10,243 nt of DNA from Actinomycetes bacterium (GCA_021793715.1 JAJYSF010000013.1:1-10243), one strand, 5' to 3'. Shown: positions 1 through 7,023, numbered from the stretch's first letter. Numbers and translations: made by a program. Notes: generated by a model from the sequence alone, not told the origin.

Positions 1-882
1 ATTGAGCCCCGGCCGATCCTCGTAGGTGTTCTCGCCACCCGATCGTTCGTCGTACCTGCCCAGAAGATACGGAGACCGCAGGATGAGCACCTGGCGCGAG
101 AAGCCGGACCCCGACGTGATCATGACCATGTAGTACATGCCGTCGATATAGGCGAGCTGGCTTCCCTCGAACAGGCCCTTCGTCCACTCGCCGTCGTAGT
201 CCGACTGCCGGAAGATGTTCGGGTACTCCTCGACGATGGCCCAGTCGTTCTCGGGATCGAGCTTCACCGCGGTCTGGGCGCCGTTCCCGTAGAACACGTA
301 GGGATCTCCGCCGTTCGCGTCGTCGAAGAACAGCGTGGGGTCGTGCATCCCACGGCCGAACTGCACCCGCTCCCAGGTCCCGTTCTCGGGGTCGTCCGTA
401 TAGAGCATGTATGCCCCGCCCAGGTTGTTCGTATTGAACAGCACGTAGGTCATACCGTCGTGATAGCGAATCGAGCTCGCCCACTGCCCCTGTCCGTAGG
501 ACGACTGGCCGTCGCGCAGCGAGAACTCGTCGCCGACGCTGATCCGGTCGAAGGCATAGTTGACGATCTCCCAGTTCACGAGATCGTAGGACTTCATGAT
601 CGGCGCACCGGGGCTGAGGTGCATCGTGGTCGACACCATGTAATAGATGTCTCGTCCCTCGTCGTTCTCGTCGGCGGGGACGCGCGTGACCGAGACGTCC
701 GGCACATCGGACCTCAGCAGCGGAATGTCGTATGTGCCATCCGCATTGTCCGTGGAAGTGATCGACGGGGCGAACGGAAAGCTCTCGGTCGCCGCGACGG
801 CACTCGGTGAGAGGACGCTCGTCGCGAACAGGCCGGCCGCGACCGCGGCCGTCAGGACGAAACTCGTGCATCTTTGCAACAT
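1..882 (-). CDS. Secreted glycoside hydrolase family 43 protein, 3' end outside window
   Basis: The 294 N-terminal residues are visible; the gene runs off the left edge. Family 43 enzymes are five-bladed beta-propellers that remove arabinose or xylose from plant polysaccharides (beta-xylosidase or alpha-L-arabinofuranosidase). Residues 1-31 look like a Sec signal peptide: MLQRC, a hydrophobic core, then an Ala-rich cleavage zone (SPSAVAA). The mature part starts with a propeller strand containing VPDVSV (Asp62, candidate general base), followed by YYMVSTTMHLSPGAP and LVNWEI, typical of the xylosidase/arabinofuranosidase branch. HDPTLFF supplies Asp181 (candidate pKa modulator) and FEGS supplies Glu239 (candidate general acid). 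The ATG at 880-882 follows a good ribosome site (GGAAGGGAATC). Codon choice is less GC-biased than in the neighbours. No partner gene is visible. The family is clear; the exact substrate is not. Confidence 0.9.
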   Translation of the reverse strand, partial: MLQRCTSFVLTAAVAAGLFATSVLSPSAVAATESFPFAPSITSTDNADGTYDIPLLRSDVPDVSVTRVPADENDEGRDIYYMVSTTMHLSPGAPIMKSYDLVNWEIVNYAFDRISVGDEFSLRDGQSSYGQGQWASSIRYHDGMTYVLFNTNNLGGAYMLYTDDPENGTWERVQFGRGMHDPTLFFDDANGGDPYVFYGNGAQTAVKLDPENDWAIVEEYPNIFRQSDYDGEWTKGLFEGSQLAYIDGMYYMVMITSGSGFSRQVLILRSPYLLGRYDERSGGENTYEDRPGLN

Positions 883-900
883 GATTCCCTTCCGCACCCA

Positions 901-916
901 CCGATATCGTTATCGG
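901..916. promoter_or_regulatory. Operator-like palindrome, LacI-family type
   Basis: CCGATATCGTTATCGG has perfect 6-base arms (CCGATA/TATCGG). Read on the minus strand it is CCGATAACGATATCGG, whose half-sites match in 7 of 8 positions around a central CG. LacI-family regulators typically bind such CG-centred sites. It lies between the candidate promoter and the GH43 start codon, in a position suited to repression relieved by sugar. Confidence 0.5.
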
Positions 917-927
917 CGAGCATCGAT

Positions 928-941
928 TGTTCACGGTAACA
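928..941. promoter_or_regulatory. Second operator-like site overlapping the GH43 -10 box
   Basis: TGTTCACGGTAACA matches TGTTNNCGNNAACA, a CG-centred LacI-family pattern, with 10 of 14 symmetric positions. Its left part TGTTCACGG recurs directly at 948-956, exactly 20 bases away (about two helical turns), so a regulator could touch the same face twice. No regulator gene is in the window. Confidence 0.4.
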
Positions 942-962
942 GCGTCGTGTTCACGGGGTCAA
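933..962 (-). promoter_or_regulatory. Candidate sigma-70-type promoter of the GH43 gene
   Basis: Read on the minus strand there is TTGACC (957-962), an 18-base spacer, then TACCGT (933-938, TANNNT type), about 50 bases ahead of the GH43 start. The -10 box lies inside the operator-like palindrome at 928-941, so a bound repressor would block polymerase. The call rests on motif match and position only. Confidence 0.5.
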
Positions 963-1129
963 GAGAACGACGGGACGCAGGATGACGATCGTGATGGCGG
1001 GGTGCCAGGGGCATGCGCGGGCTTCACCGTGCTCGTGCACCCAGGGCTGATCGACGACTCATCGAATCGGCGCCACGCACCCGCAGCGCCTTGCCCGCCG
1101 ACCTGCGCCCGTGCCCGCGGATCCATCAG

Positions 1130-1174
1130 GTCTCCGACGAGCCCGCGGAGGCTGTCGGCGGACTCGTCGGAGAC
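1130..1174. repeat. Hairpin-forming inverted repeat sharing a unit with the repeat at 9110-9201
   Basis: GTCTCCGACGAGCCCGC (1130-1146) pairs with GCGGACTCGTCGGAGAC (1158-1174) at 16 of 17 positions, around an 11-base loop. There is no T-run on either side, so it is not a classical intrinsic terminator, although it could stop or protect the 3' end of the rplM-rpsI-glmM transcript. The arm is nearly identical to a unit in the 9110-9201 element, which argues for a dispersed repeat family rather than a one-off hairpin. Confidence 0.8.
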
Positions 1175-1199
1175 GTGCGGAGGCCCTGACCTGGCGCTA

Positions 1200-1358
1200 G
1201 GGCATGTCTGACATTTGGAGCCGTCGCGAGCAAGCGCTCGAGTGCGTGCGTCGCAAGGCGGAGGAAGGAGGCGATGCGGAGCATCGTCGACCGACGACAA
1301 CGCCGCGAGGCGCGTGCTCGAGCGCTGCGCAGCAGGCGATCAATTGTCAGACATGCCC
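1200..1358. repeat. 159-bp imperfect palindrome with 18-bp terminal inverted repeats, MITE-like
   Basis: GGGCATGTCTGACA (1200-1213) is perfectly inverted at 1345-1358, and the arms extend to 1217/1341 with one mismatch (17 of 18). A second perfect arm pair, AGCGCTCGAG (1233-1242) and CTCGAGCGCT (1317-1326), lies symmetrically inside. A third, CGATGC/GCATCG (1272-1277 and 1281-1286), sits at the exact centre, so the whole segment is one long imperfect palindrome centred near 1279. It is too short for a transposase. No convincing target duplication is seen (CTAG on the left against CGAG on the right at best). It may be a non-autonomous mobile element or a large RNA stem at the glmM 3' end. Confidence 0.65.
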
Positions 1359-2716
1359 GAGAGCGCGAGGCGGTCGCGGACGACCTGCGCGAGGCGCTCG
1401 GCCGCCGTCTGAGCCGTGTCCTCGTCGGCGGCCTCGACCATGACCCGGACGAGCGCCTCCGTGCCCGACGGGCGCAGCAGGACCCGGCCCGTGTCGCCGA
1501 GCTCGGCCTCGACGTCCGCCACGGCCTGGCGCACATGCTCATCGTCGGCCACACGGGTCTTGTCGACGCCCGAGACGTTGATCATCGTCTGCGGGAGCAC
1601 CGTCATGATCGACGCGAGCTCCGAGAGCGTCTTGCCCGTGCGCGCCATCTCGCCCACCAGCTGCAGCCCGGTGAGCAGGCCGTCTCCCGTGGTCGAGTGC
1701 TCGTTCATGATGACGTGGCCGGACTGTTCGCCGCCGAGCGAGTAGCCGTCGCGGTTCATCGCCTCGAGCACGTAGCGGTCGCCGACCGCCGTCTGCACCA
1801 CCCGGATCCCCCGCTCCTCCATCGCGAGGGACAGGCCGAGATTGCTCATCACCGTCGCGACGAGCGTGTCGTCGGCGAGCTTCCCGCGCTCGTGCAGGGA
1901 CACCGCGAGGATCGCCATGATCTGGTCGCCGTCGAGCGTGTTGCCTTTGGCGTCGACGGCGAGGCAGCGGTCGGCGTCGCCATCGTGCGCGATGCCGATA
2001 TCGGCCCCGCACCCGACGACGGCGCGCTGCAGCGCCTCGAGGTGCGTGGATCCGACGCCGTCGTTGATGTTCGTGCCGTCGGGATCCGCCCCGATCACCG
2101 TCACGCGCGCGCCCGCGTCGGCGAACAGCTGCGGCGAGACGCCGCTCGCGGCACCGTTGGCGCAGTCGAGGACGACGTGCAGGCCGTCGAGGCGGGCGGG
2201 CAGCGCGCCCAGCAGGTGCAGCAGGTAGCGGTCCTCGGCGTCGGCGAACCGCGCGATGCGCCCGACGTCCCGGCCGGTCGGCAGCAGCTTCTCCTCGACG
2301 AGGTGCTCCTCGATGCGCCGCTCGACGACATCGGGCAGCTTCACGCCGCCGCGCGCAAAGATCTTGATGCCGTTGTCGGGCGCCGGGTTGTGCGACGCCG
2401 AGATCATGATCCCGAAGTCGGCGTCGAAGTCGTTCACGAGGAACGCGAGCGCCGGGGTCGGGATCACGTCGGCGTCATACACGTCGACACCGCTCGCGGC
2501 GAGGCCCGCCGCAACAGCAGCGCCGAGGAAGTCACCGGAGATGCGCGAGTCGCGCGCGATGACCGCCTTCGTCCGGCGGCCCTCCGCGCGGCGCGCCTCC
2601 GCGAAACGGCCCTGGCCCAGGACGACCGCGGTCGCCTGGGCCAGGTTCAGTGCAAGGTCGGCGGTGAGGGTGCCGTTGGCGAGCCCCCGGACGCCGTCCG
2701 TGCCGAACAGAGCCAT
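1340..2716 (-). CDS. glmM: Phosphoglucosamine mutase
   Basis: GlmM converts glucosamine-6-phosphate to glucosamine-1-phosphate in the cytoplasm, feeding UDP-GlcNAc for peptidoglycan. The 458-residue protein has the full alpha-D-phosphohexomutase architecture. The N-terminus [11 protein letters not shown] is diagnostic; the phosphoserine loop is ISASHNP (Ser108); the magnesium loop is DGDADR (245-250); the sugar-binding loop is GGEQSGH (328-334); and the C-terminal phosphate-binding loop is RPSGTE (415-420). The ATG at 2714-2716 was chosen because MALFGTDG is the family start; an upstream extension of the frame would run into rpsI. The start lies 10 bases after the rpsI stop with no good Shine-Dalgarno, suggesting coupled translation. 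The last five codons and the stop (GMSDN) lie inside the right arm of the palindrome at 1200-1358. Confidence 0.97.
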   Translation of the reverse strand: MALFGTDGVRGLANGTLTADLALNLAQATAVVLGQGRFAEARRAEGRRTKAVIARDSRISGDFLGAAVAAGLAASGVDVYDADVIPTPALAFLVNDFDADFGIMISASHNPAPDNGIKIFARGGVKLPDVVERRIEEHLVEEKLLPTGRDVGRIARFADAEDRYLLHLLGALPARLDGLHVVLDCANGAASGVSPQLFADAGARVTVIGADPDGTNINDGVGSTHLEALQRAVVGCGADIGIAHDGDADRCLAVDAKGNTLDGDQIMAILAVSLHERGKLADDTLVATVMSNLGLSLAMEERGIRVVQTAVGDRYVLEAMNRDGYSLGGEQSGHVIMNEHSTTGDGLLTGLQLVGEMARTGKTLSELASIMTVLPQTMINVSGVDKTRVADDEHVRQAVADVEAELGDTGRVLLRPSGTEALVRVMVEAADEDTAQTAAERLAQVVRDRLALSGMSDN

Positions 2717-2726
2717 CAGGGCTCGA

Positions 2727-3197
2727 TCAGCGCTTCGAGAACTGCGACGCCTTGCGGGCCTTCTTGAGACCGGCCTTCTTGCGCTCGATGACGCGAGCGT
2801 CGCGCGTGAGGAATCCGGCCTTCTTGAGCAAGGGGCGGTTGTTCTCGCGGTCGATCTCATTGAGCGCACGGGCGATCGCGAGGCGCAGCGCGCCGGCCTG
2901 ACCCGAGGGTCCGCCGCCGCCGATGCGCGCGATCACGTCGTACGAGCCGGTGAGGCCGAGCAGCGTGAACGGGTCGGTGATGAGCTGCTGGTGCAGCTTG
3001 TTGGGGAAGTACTCCTCGAGCGTGCGGCCGTTCACCGTGAAGGTGCCCGCGCCGGGGATCAGGCGCACGCGCGCGATGGCGCGCTTGCGACGACCCACGG
3101 CAGCGCCGGGGACGCTGACGACGGGGCGCGCGGCCTCGGCGTCGGCCTCGACCGTGGCCGGGGTCTCAGTGGAGTAGTTCTGAACGTCTTCAGTCAC
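2727..3197 (-). CDS. rpsI: 30S ribosomal protein S9 (uS9)
   Basis: S9 is a small-subunit head protein whose C-terminal tail reaches the P-site tRNA. The 156-residue product has a variable acidic, Ala/Glu/Val-rich N-terminal extension of about 35 residues, as often seen in actinobacteria. The conserved core starts at [11 protein letters not shown] and includes the signature [19 protein letters not shown], the [10 protein letters not shown] segment, and the basic tail ending SQFSKR with the near-universal terminal Lys-Arg. The start is GTG (3195-3197), with AGGA seven bases ahead. It lies 25 bases after rplM and 10 bases before glmM, so the three are almost certainly one transcript. Confidence 0.98.
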   Translation of the reverse strand: MTEDVQNYSTETPATVEADAEAARPVVSVPGAAVGRRKRAIARVRLIPGAGTFTVNGRTLEEYFPNKLHQQLITDPFTLLGLTGSYDVIARIGGGGPSGQAGALRLAIARALNEIDRENNRPLLKKAGFLTRDARVIERKKAGLKKARKASQFSKR

Positions 3198-3222
3198 GAG
3201 TTAGTCCTAACAGCCGCGGCGC

Positions 3223-3669
3223 TTACTGGGCGACCTGGTCGAAAATGTACGTCTGGGGCTTCTGAGCGGCGTGCGGGTGCTCGGCACCGGCGTACACCTT
3301 CAGCTTCTTGAGCTGCTCACGGCCCAGCGTGTTCTTGGGAAGCATGCCGCGGATGGCCTTCTCGACCGCGCGAACGGGGTTCTTCTCGAGAAGCTCCTCG
3401 TAGCTGACCGACTTCAGGCCGCCCGGGAAGCCCGAGTGGCGGTAGGCCATCTTGCGCTGCGCCTTGTTGCTGGTCAGGACGACCTTCTCGGCGTTGACGA
3501 TGATGACGTGGTCGCCCATGTCCATGTGGGGGGCGAAGGTGGTCTTGTGCTTGCCACGCAGAAGAACGGCGGCGTGCGAGGCGAGGCGGCCGAGGACGAC
3601 GTCGGTGGCGTCGATCACGAGCCACTCGCGCTGGGCGTCACCGGCCTTCGGGGTGTAAGTGCGCGTCAC
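3223..3669 (-). CDS. rplM: 50S ribosomal protein L13 (uL13)
   Basis: L13 is an early-assembly large-subunit protein that binds 23S rRNA. At 148 residues it has the usual family length. It starts [11 protein letters not shown], continues with [40 protein letters not shown] and [11 protein letters not shown], and ends with the signature [21 protein letters not shown] followed by [10 protein letters not shown]. The start is GTG (3667-3669); only a weak GAAAG lies about ten bases ahead. It is the first gene of the rplM-rpsI-glmM set. In other bacteria L13 represses its own operon through the mRNA leader; the leader here (about 3670-3796) is long enough, but I recognise no known leader structure. 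Confidence 0.98.
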   Translation of the reverse strand: MTRTYTPKAGDAQREWLVIDATDVVLGRLASHAAVLLRGKHKTTFAPHMDMGDHVIIVNAEKVVLTSNKAQRKMAYRHSGFPGGLKSVSYEELLEKNPVRAVEKAIRGMLPKNTLGREQLKKLKVYAGAEHPHAAQKPQTYIFDQVAQ

Positions 3670-3802
3670 GATAGTGCTGCTTTCTTGTCGAACGGAGGAG
3701 TTCGTGAATCCCGCTCCGGGGCGGTTGGCGGCGAGAACCGGGCAACTCAGCCGGTGGAGGGCTCACGTTCGTGGCACACGCGGGAGCGCGCGCCAAAGAT
3801 CA

Positions 3803-3832
3803 ACCTTACCGGATCCGCTGGGCGAGCGCGAA
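3803..3832 (-). promoter_or_regulatory. Candidate promoter of the rplM-rpsI-glmM operon
   Basis: On the minus strand TTCGCG (3827-3832), an 18-base spacer and TAAGGT (3803-3808) precede rplM. TAAGGT is a common actinobacterial -10 form; the -35 is weak. Initiation about seven bases downstream would give a leader of roughly 125 bases. No competing TANNNT box as good was noticed in this gap. Confidence 0.45.
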
Positions 3833-3890
3833 CGCAGACCCTGCCTCTCACCTGGGAGTTCAGCGGACGATGTCCGCCACAATGGAGGAC

Positions 3891-4661
3891 ATGACCGCTT
3901 CTCTGCCGCTCGTCGTCGCGTTCGATCTCGACGATACGCTCGCCCCGTCGAAGTCGCCCGTGGATCCACGCATCGCGCAGCAGCTCGTCGACCTCGCGCG
4001 TCGCGTGGAGGTCGCGGTCATCTCCGGTGGCCAGATCACACAATTCCGTTCGCAGCTCGTCGATCGTCTGCCCGACGCCGCCGACGCGCTCGCGCACATC
4101 CACCTGCTGCCGACGTGCGGCACCGCGTATTACCGCCACGACGGATCCGAGTTCGCGTTGCTCTACTCGCGCGACCTCACAGCCGACGAGAAGTCGCGCG
4201 CCCTTGCGGCCGTCGAAGAGGAGGCGAAGCGCCTCGGCTACTGGGAAACCGACACCTGGGGTGACATCCTCGAGGATCGCGGCTCGCAGATCACCTTCTC
4301 GGCGCTCGGCCAGGCGGCTCCCGTCGACGCGAAGAAGGCATGGGATCCGACGAACGAGAAGAAGTCGGCCCTCCGGGACGCCGTCGCGGCTCGGATCCCC
4401 GACCTCGAGGTGCGCTCGGGCGGATCCACGTCGGTCGACATCACCCGCAAGGGCATCGACAAGGCGTACGGCATGAATCAGCTCTCCGAGCAGACGGGCA
4501 TCTCGCTCGATGACATGCTGTTCTACGGCGACCGCCTCGACCCGGGCGGCAACGACCGCCCCGTGCTCGACATGGGCGTGGAGTGCGTCGCCGTCACCGG
4601 CTGGGAGGACACGGCCGAGAAGCTCGACGTGCTGCTCGCAGGGCTGCCCACTCGGGCCTGA
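3891..4661 (+). CDS. HAD-IIB family hydrolase, phosphomannomutase-like
   Basis: This is a cytoplasmic HAD-superfamily enzyme of subclass IIB (Cof/phosphomannomutase type), 256 residues from the chosen start. Motif I is FDLDDTLAPSKS (nucleophile Asp12, Asp14). Motif II is VISGGQ. A cap domain includes the CGTAYYRHDG segment. The motif III lysine lies in VDITRKGIDKAYG. Motif IV is LFYGDRLDPGGND, which closely resembles the GD-x4-GGND loop of eukaryotic-type phosphomannomutases. It may therefore interconvert hexose phosphates or simply dephosphorylate sugar phosphates; sequence alone does not decide. In-frame ATGs lie at 3870, 3882 and 3891. GGAGG (3884-3888) sits too close to 3891 and inside the 3882 version, so the start is uncertain. 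It diverges from the operon containing glmM. Confidence 0.9.
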   Translation: MTASLPLVVAFDLDDTLAPSKSPVDPRIAQQLVDLARRVEVAVISGGQITQFRSQLVDRLPDAADALAHIHLLPTCGTAYYRHDGSEFALLYSRDLTADEKSRALAAVEEEAKRLGYWETDTWGDILEDRGSQITFSALGQAAPVDAKKAWDPTNEKKSALRDAVAARIPDLEVRSGGSTSVDITRKGIDKAYGMNQLSEQTGISLDDMLFYGDRLDPGGNDRPVLDMGVECVAVTGWEDTAEKLDVLLAGLPTRA

Positions 4662-4664
4662 CCG

Positions 4665-5345
4665 TTACCTCCGGTCGCGGCGGTACTCGGCCTCGATCAG
4701 GATCGGCAGGTGGTCGCTCGCCCCCTGCGGCAGCGTGATGACCTCCCCGATCGACAGCCCGCGGCTCGTGACGAAGTCGTAGTGGCCCTTGAAGAAGCGG
4801 TACCGCGTGTAGGTGCGCGTATCGCTGAGGGTCATGTCATAGCCGTGCTCACGGATCTGGTCGCCGAGGCGTTCCTTGAACACCGGATAGTTGTAATCGC
4901 CCGCCATGAAGGTCGGTGTGCCCGGGCCGAGGCGCTCGAGCGCCTGCAGGGCGGAGCGGATCTGCGAGCGCCGCAGCGAGTTGAGCGCCGTCAGCGGCGC
5001 CGCGTGGAACGACGCGAACGTGATCTCGCGACCACCGTCGATGTCGAACAGCTGCACGCCGAGCAGCCGCTCGTGGGCGGGGCGCAGCACGATGTCGTGC
5101 AACGACTTCTTGAGCCCCATCGAGACGGACTCGACGAAGTGGTAGGAGCTCTCGCGATAATAGATCGCCAGCCCGAGCCGGTTGCGGTCGGTCGCGGCGG
5201 CGAGCCGGAGGCCGTCGATGTGGGACGGGAGATTCTCGACGTCGGCCTCCTGCAGGCACATGACGTCCGGGTCCCACCGCTCGGCCCGGGCATCGAGCTC
5301 GGCCGCCGCGGCGTGCTTGCGAAGGTTGTACGACAGGATTCGCAT
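4665..5345 (-). CDS. Endonuclease/exonuclease/phosphatase family protein
   Basis: This 226-residue protein has the metal-dependent fold shared by ExoIII, DNase I and inositol phosphatases. The motifs are in order: SYNLRK (Asn7), LQEAD (metal-binding Glu33), FHAAP (His114), AGDYNYP (Asp150, Asn152), HYDFV (Asp190) and SDHLPI (Asp211-His212, the catalytic pair). No signal peptide or membrane segment is seen, so it is probably cytoplasmic. It is compact, with no extra DNA-binding domain, so the substrate (nucleic acid or phosphoester) is open. The ATG at 5343-5345 follows GAGAG. Its 3' end is three bases from the end of the convergent HAD gene. It lies 47 bases after truA and may be co-transcribed with it. 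Confidence 0.88.
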   Translation of the reverse strand: MRILSYNLRKHAAAAELDARAERWDPDVMCLQEADVENLPSHIDGLRLAAATDRNRLGLAIYYRESSYHFVESVSMGLKKSLHDIVLRPAHERLLGVQLFDIDGGREITFASFHAAPLTALNSLRRSQIRSALQALERLGPGTPTFMAGDYNYPVFKERLGDQIREHGYDMTLSDTRTYTRYRFFKGHYDFVTSRGLSIGEVITLPQGASDHLPILIEAEYRRDRR

Positions 5346-5356
5346 GGTGCTCTCAC

Positions 5357-5386
5357 GGTATCCCCGCGGACTGTGCCCGCGATACC
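5357..5386. terminator. Hairpin between truA and the EEP gene, possible attenuator
   Basis: GGTAT-CCC-CGCGG (5357-5369) pairs with CCGCG-ATACC (5377-5386): ten base pairs with a three-base bulge and a seven-base loop. On the minus strand it lies just after the truA stop and before the EEP start. No T-run follows, so termination is only a possibility. Confidence 0.3.
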
Positions 5387-5392
5387 ACCTCG

Positions 5393-6337
5393 CTATGAAT
5401 CGTCAATGACACCGAGCGGTTCCCGCCGAGCGCGCGTCTGCTCGGCGCGCGCGGCAAGCAGGTGATCCGCGGGATAGCCGACCTCGGTCAGCGTGAGCCC
5501 GCGGGCGTCGAGCACGGTGAACGCACTCGTACGCGTGCGCTCGTCGCGCAGCCGAGCCACGTCGGCGACCTCAAGGCGGCCCTCCCCCACGGCGACGCAG
5601 GCGCCGACGAGCGCTCGCACCATCGAGTGGCAGAACGCGTCGGCCTTCACATTCGCGACGAGCACGCCATCGGATCCGCGGCGCCAGTCGAACTCGAGCA
5701 ACGTCCGGACGGTCGTCGCGCCCTCACGCGGCTTGCAGTAAGCGGCGAAGTCGTGCAGCCCGATGAGCGTCGCCGCAGCCGCGTCCATCGCGTCGACATC
5801 GAGCGGCACACGCACGAACGTCGTGTCGCGGCGCTGCAGCGGGTTGTATCCCACGACCTGATCAGCGATGCGGTACGCGTACCGCCGCCACGACGCCGAG
5901 AACCGCGCATCGAAGCCGTCCGGAGCCGTGCTCGTGCGGGTAACGGCGACATCGGCATACGGCCCCAGCACCCCCTGCAGCTTGCGCGCGAGCGGAGCGG
6001 CGGGGTCCGGATCCGTCGACCCGCCGCGACTCAAGCGCGTCGCGCGCTCCCACTGGTCCTCATCGAGATCGACATGCGCGACCTGTCCTGTGGCGTGCAC
6101 GCCGGCATCGGTGCGCCCGGCGACCACGAGGCGAACGTCGCTGCGTAGGATCCGCCACAGGGCGTCTTCGAGCGTGCCCTGCACGGTGCGCAACCCGGGC
6201 TGCGTCGCCCACCCGCGGAAGTCGGATCCGTCATACGCGATGTCGAGCCGCACGCGACGCGGTTCCGGTCGCGCAAAAGCACCCTTCTCGGGGTCCGGAA
6301 GGTGCTTTTGCGCGACCGAAGTCGACGGCTCCGTCAT
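5393..6337 (-). CDS. truA: tRNA pseudouridine(38-40) synthase
   Basis: TruA isomerises uridines 38-40 of the tRNA anticodon stem-loop. Core features are RLDIAYDGSDFRGWATQPG, the catalytic motif AGRTDAGVH (Asp77 from this start), RRYAYRI, LIGLHDFAAYCK and AFCHSMVRALVG near the C-terminus. The ATG at 6335-6337 overlaps the mtnN stop as ATGA and gives 314 residues. Family members are usually about 260-300, and the first 28 residues precede the conserved core and contain the product of an 18-bp inverted repeat. An alternative GTG at 6251-6253 would give 286 residues beginning directly at VRLDIAYDG, with the repeat then lying between mtnN and truA. Function is certain; the start is not. Confidence 0.95.
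   Translation of the reverse strand: MTEPSTSVAQKHLPDPEKGAFARPEPRRVRLDIAYDGSDFRGWATQPGLRTVQGTLEDALWRILRSDVRLVVAGRTDAGVHATGQVAHVDLDEDQWERATRLSRGGSTDPDPAAPLARKLQGVLGPYADVAVTRTSTAPDGFDARFSASWRRYAYRIADQVVGYNPLQRRDTTFVRVPLDVDAMDAAAATLIGLHDFAAYCKPREGATTVRTLLEFDWRRGSDGVLVANVKADAFCHSMVRALVGACVAVGEGRLEVADVARLRDERTRTSAFTVLDARGLTLTEVGYPADHLLAARAEQTRARREPLGVIDDS
6266..6318. repeat. 18-bp perfect inverted repeat at the 5' end of truA
   Basis: CGGTCGCGCAAAAGCACC (6266-6283) is perfectly inverted at 6301-6318 around a 17-base loop, and the loop can pair further by a one-base shift (CCTTC with GAAGG). In the longer truA reading it encodes roughly SVAQKHLPDPEKGAFARPEP. In the shorter reading it sits between mtnN and truA. 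No T-run follows on the minus strand, so a simple intrinsic terminator is unlikely. It resembles a REP-type palindrome or an inserted palindromic element. Confidence 0.85.
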
Positions 6338-7023
6338 GCCGCCAGCCGCGTGAGCGCGTCGATGACGACCCGCGCCGAGCGGGCGGCCGCGTCGTCGATG
6401 TGGGTGGCGAACTCGCCGGAATCGGGGGCGCACAGGTCGCTGATCGCCCGGCACGCGGCAAAGCGGACGCCGTGATTGTGCGCAATCTGCGCGATGGCCG
6501 CTGTCTCCATGTCGACCGTCCGCACCGCCGGGAAATCCTGCCGCAGCACATCAGCGAGCTCGGTCGTGACGAACTTCTCGCCGGATCCCATCGCCGCCTC
6601 ACGCACGGGGCCCGCGCCGCCCGCGAGCGCGGCGACGAGGGCCGGATCGGCCGCGTAGGATGCCGGCATCCCCGGCACCTGCCCGAGCGCGTACCCGAAA
6701 GCGCGCGCGTCCGCATCGAGGTTCACGACGGATCCGCCCACGACGACATCGCCGACGCGAGCGTCCGCGGCGAGCCCTCCCGCGGATCCGGCGCTCACCA
6801 GGATCACGCCCTCCGGTCCGTAGCGGTGGAGCGCGCCGACGGCGGCATCGGCCGCGTTCACCATGCCGATGCCGCTCACGACGAGCACGACCGTCGCGCC
6901 ACCGAGCACGATGCCGCGGTGCACCGCTCGCCCGACGGGGATCGGCTCGCTCACCTCGCGCGCCGCGTCGAGGAACGGCTGGGCCTCCTCATCCATCGCG
7001 ACCTGGATGACGATCGCCGTCAT
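6334..7023 (-). CDS. mtnN: 5'-methylthioadenosine/S-adenosylhomocysteine nucleosidase
   Basis: MtnN (Pfs) removes adenine from S-adenosylhomocysteine and methylthioadenosine, relieving product inhibition of methyltransferases and making S-ribosylhomocysteine for LuxS. The 229-residue protein has the nucleoside phosphorylase-like fold. AMDEEAQPF supplies the N-terminal acidic residue (Glu13), [10 protein letters not shown] and SAGSAGGLA line the purine/ribose pocket, GSGEKFV replaces the more usual [15 protein letters not shown] supplies Glu173, and RAISDLC supplies the catalytic Asp196. The ATG at 7021-7023 overlaps the luxS stop as ATGA and gives the expected N-terminus; upstream residues in the same frame would fall inside luxS. 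Its own stop overlaps the longer truA start in the same way. Confidence 0.96.
   Translation of the reverse strand: MTAIVIQVAMDEEAQPFLDAAREVSEPIPVGRAVHRGIVLGGATVVLVVSGIGMVNAADAAVGALHRYGPEGVILVSAGSAGGLAADARVGDVVVGGSVVNLDADARAFGYALGQVPGMPASYAADPALVAALAGGAGPVREAAMGSGEKFVTTELADVLRQDFPAVRTVDMETAAIAQIAHNHGVRFAACRAISDLCAPDSGEFATHIDDAAARSARVVIDALTRLAA

Larger units (their letters stand above)
883..1339. other. Intergenic region without a supported gene
   Basis: This 457-base gap lies between the GH43 start and the glmM stop. Bases 883-962 hold the GH43 promoter and operators, 1130-1174 a hairpin, and 1200 onward most of a long palindrome that continues into glmM. Between 963 and 1129 I see nothing recognisable. 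The open frames here on both strands are low-complexity Arg/Ala/Pro-rich translations that match no family I know, and they run through the repeats, as chance frames do in high-GC DNA. Confidence 0.7.

Noticed and set aside
959..1300. 113-residue minus-strand frame between GH43 and glmM
   Set aside because: It runs through both the hairpin and the long palindrome, has no recognisable domain and no ribosome site.
1274..2767. Long plus-strand open frame antisense to glmM
   Set aside because: GlmM on the minus strand has every family motif. The antisense product is an Arg/His/Asp-rich mirror typical of high-GC DNA.
2717..2869. N-terminal extension of glmM
   Set aside because: It would overlap rpsI coding sequence, and [11 protein letters not shown] at 2716 is the conserved family start.
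3670..3796. L13 autoregulatory RNA leader
   Set aside because: The leader is long and GC-rich, but I could not match it to a known ribosomal leader fold, so it is not annotated as one.
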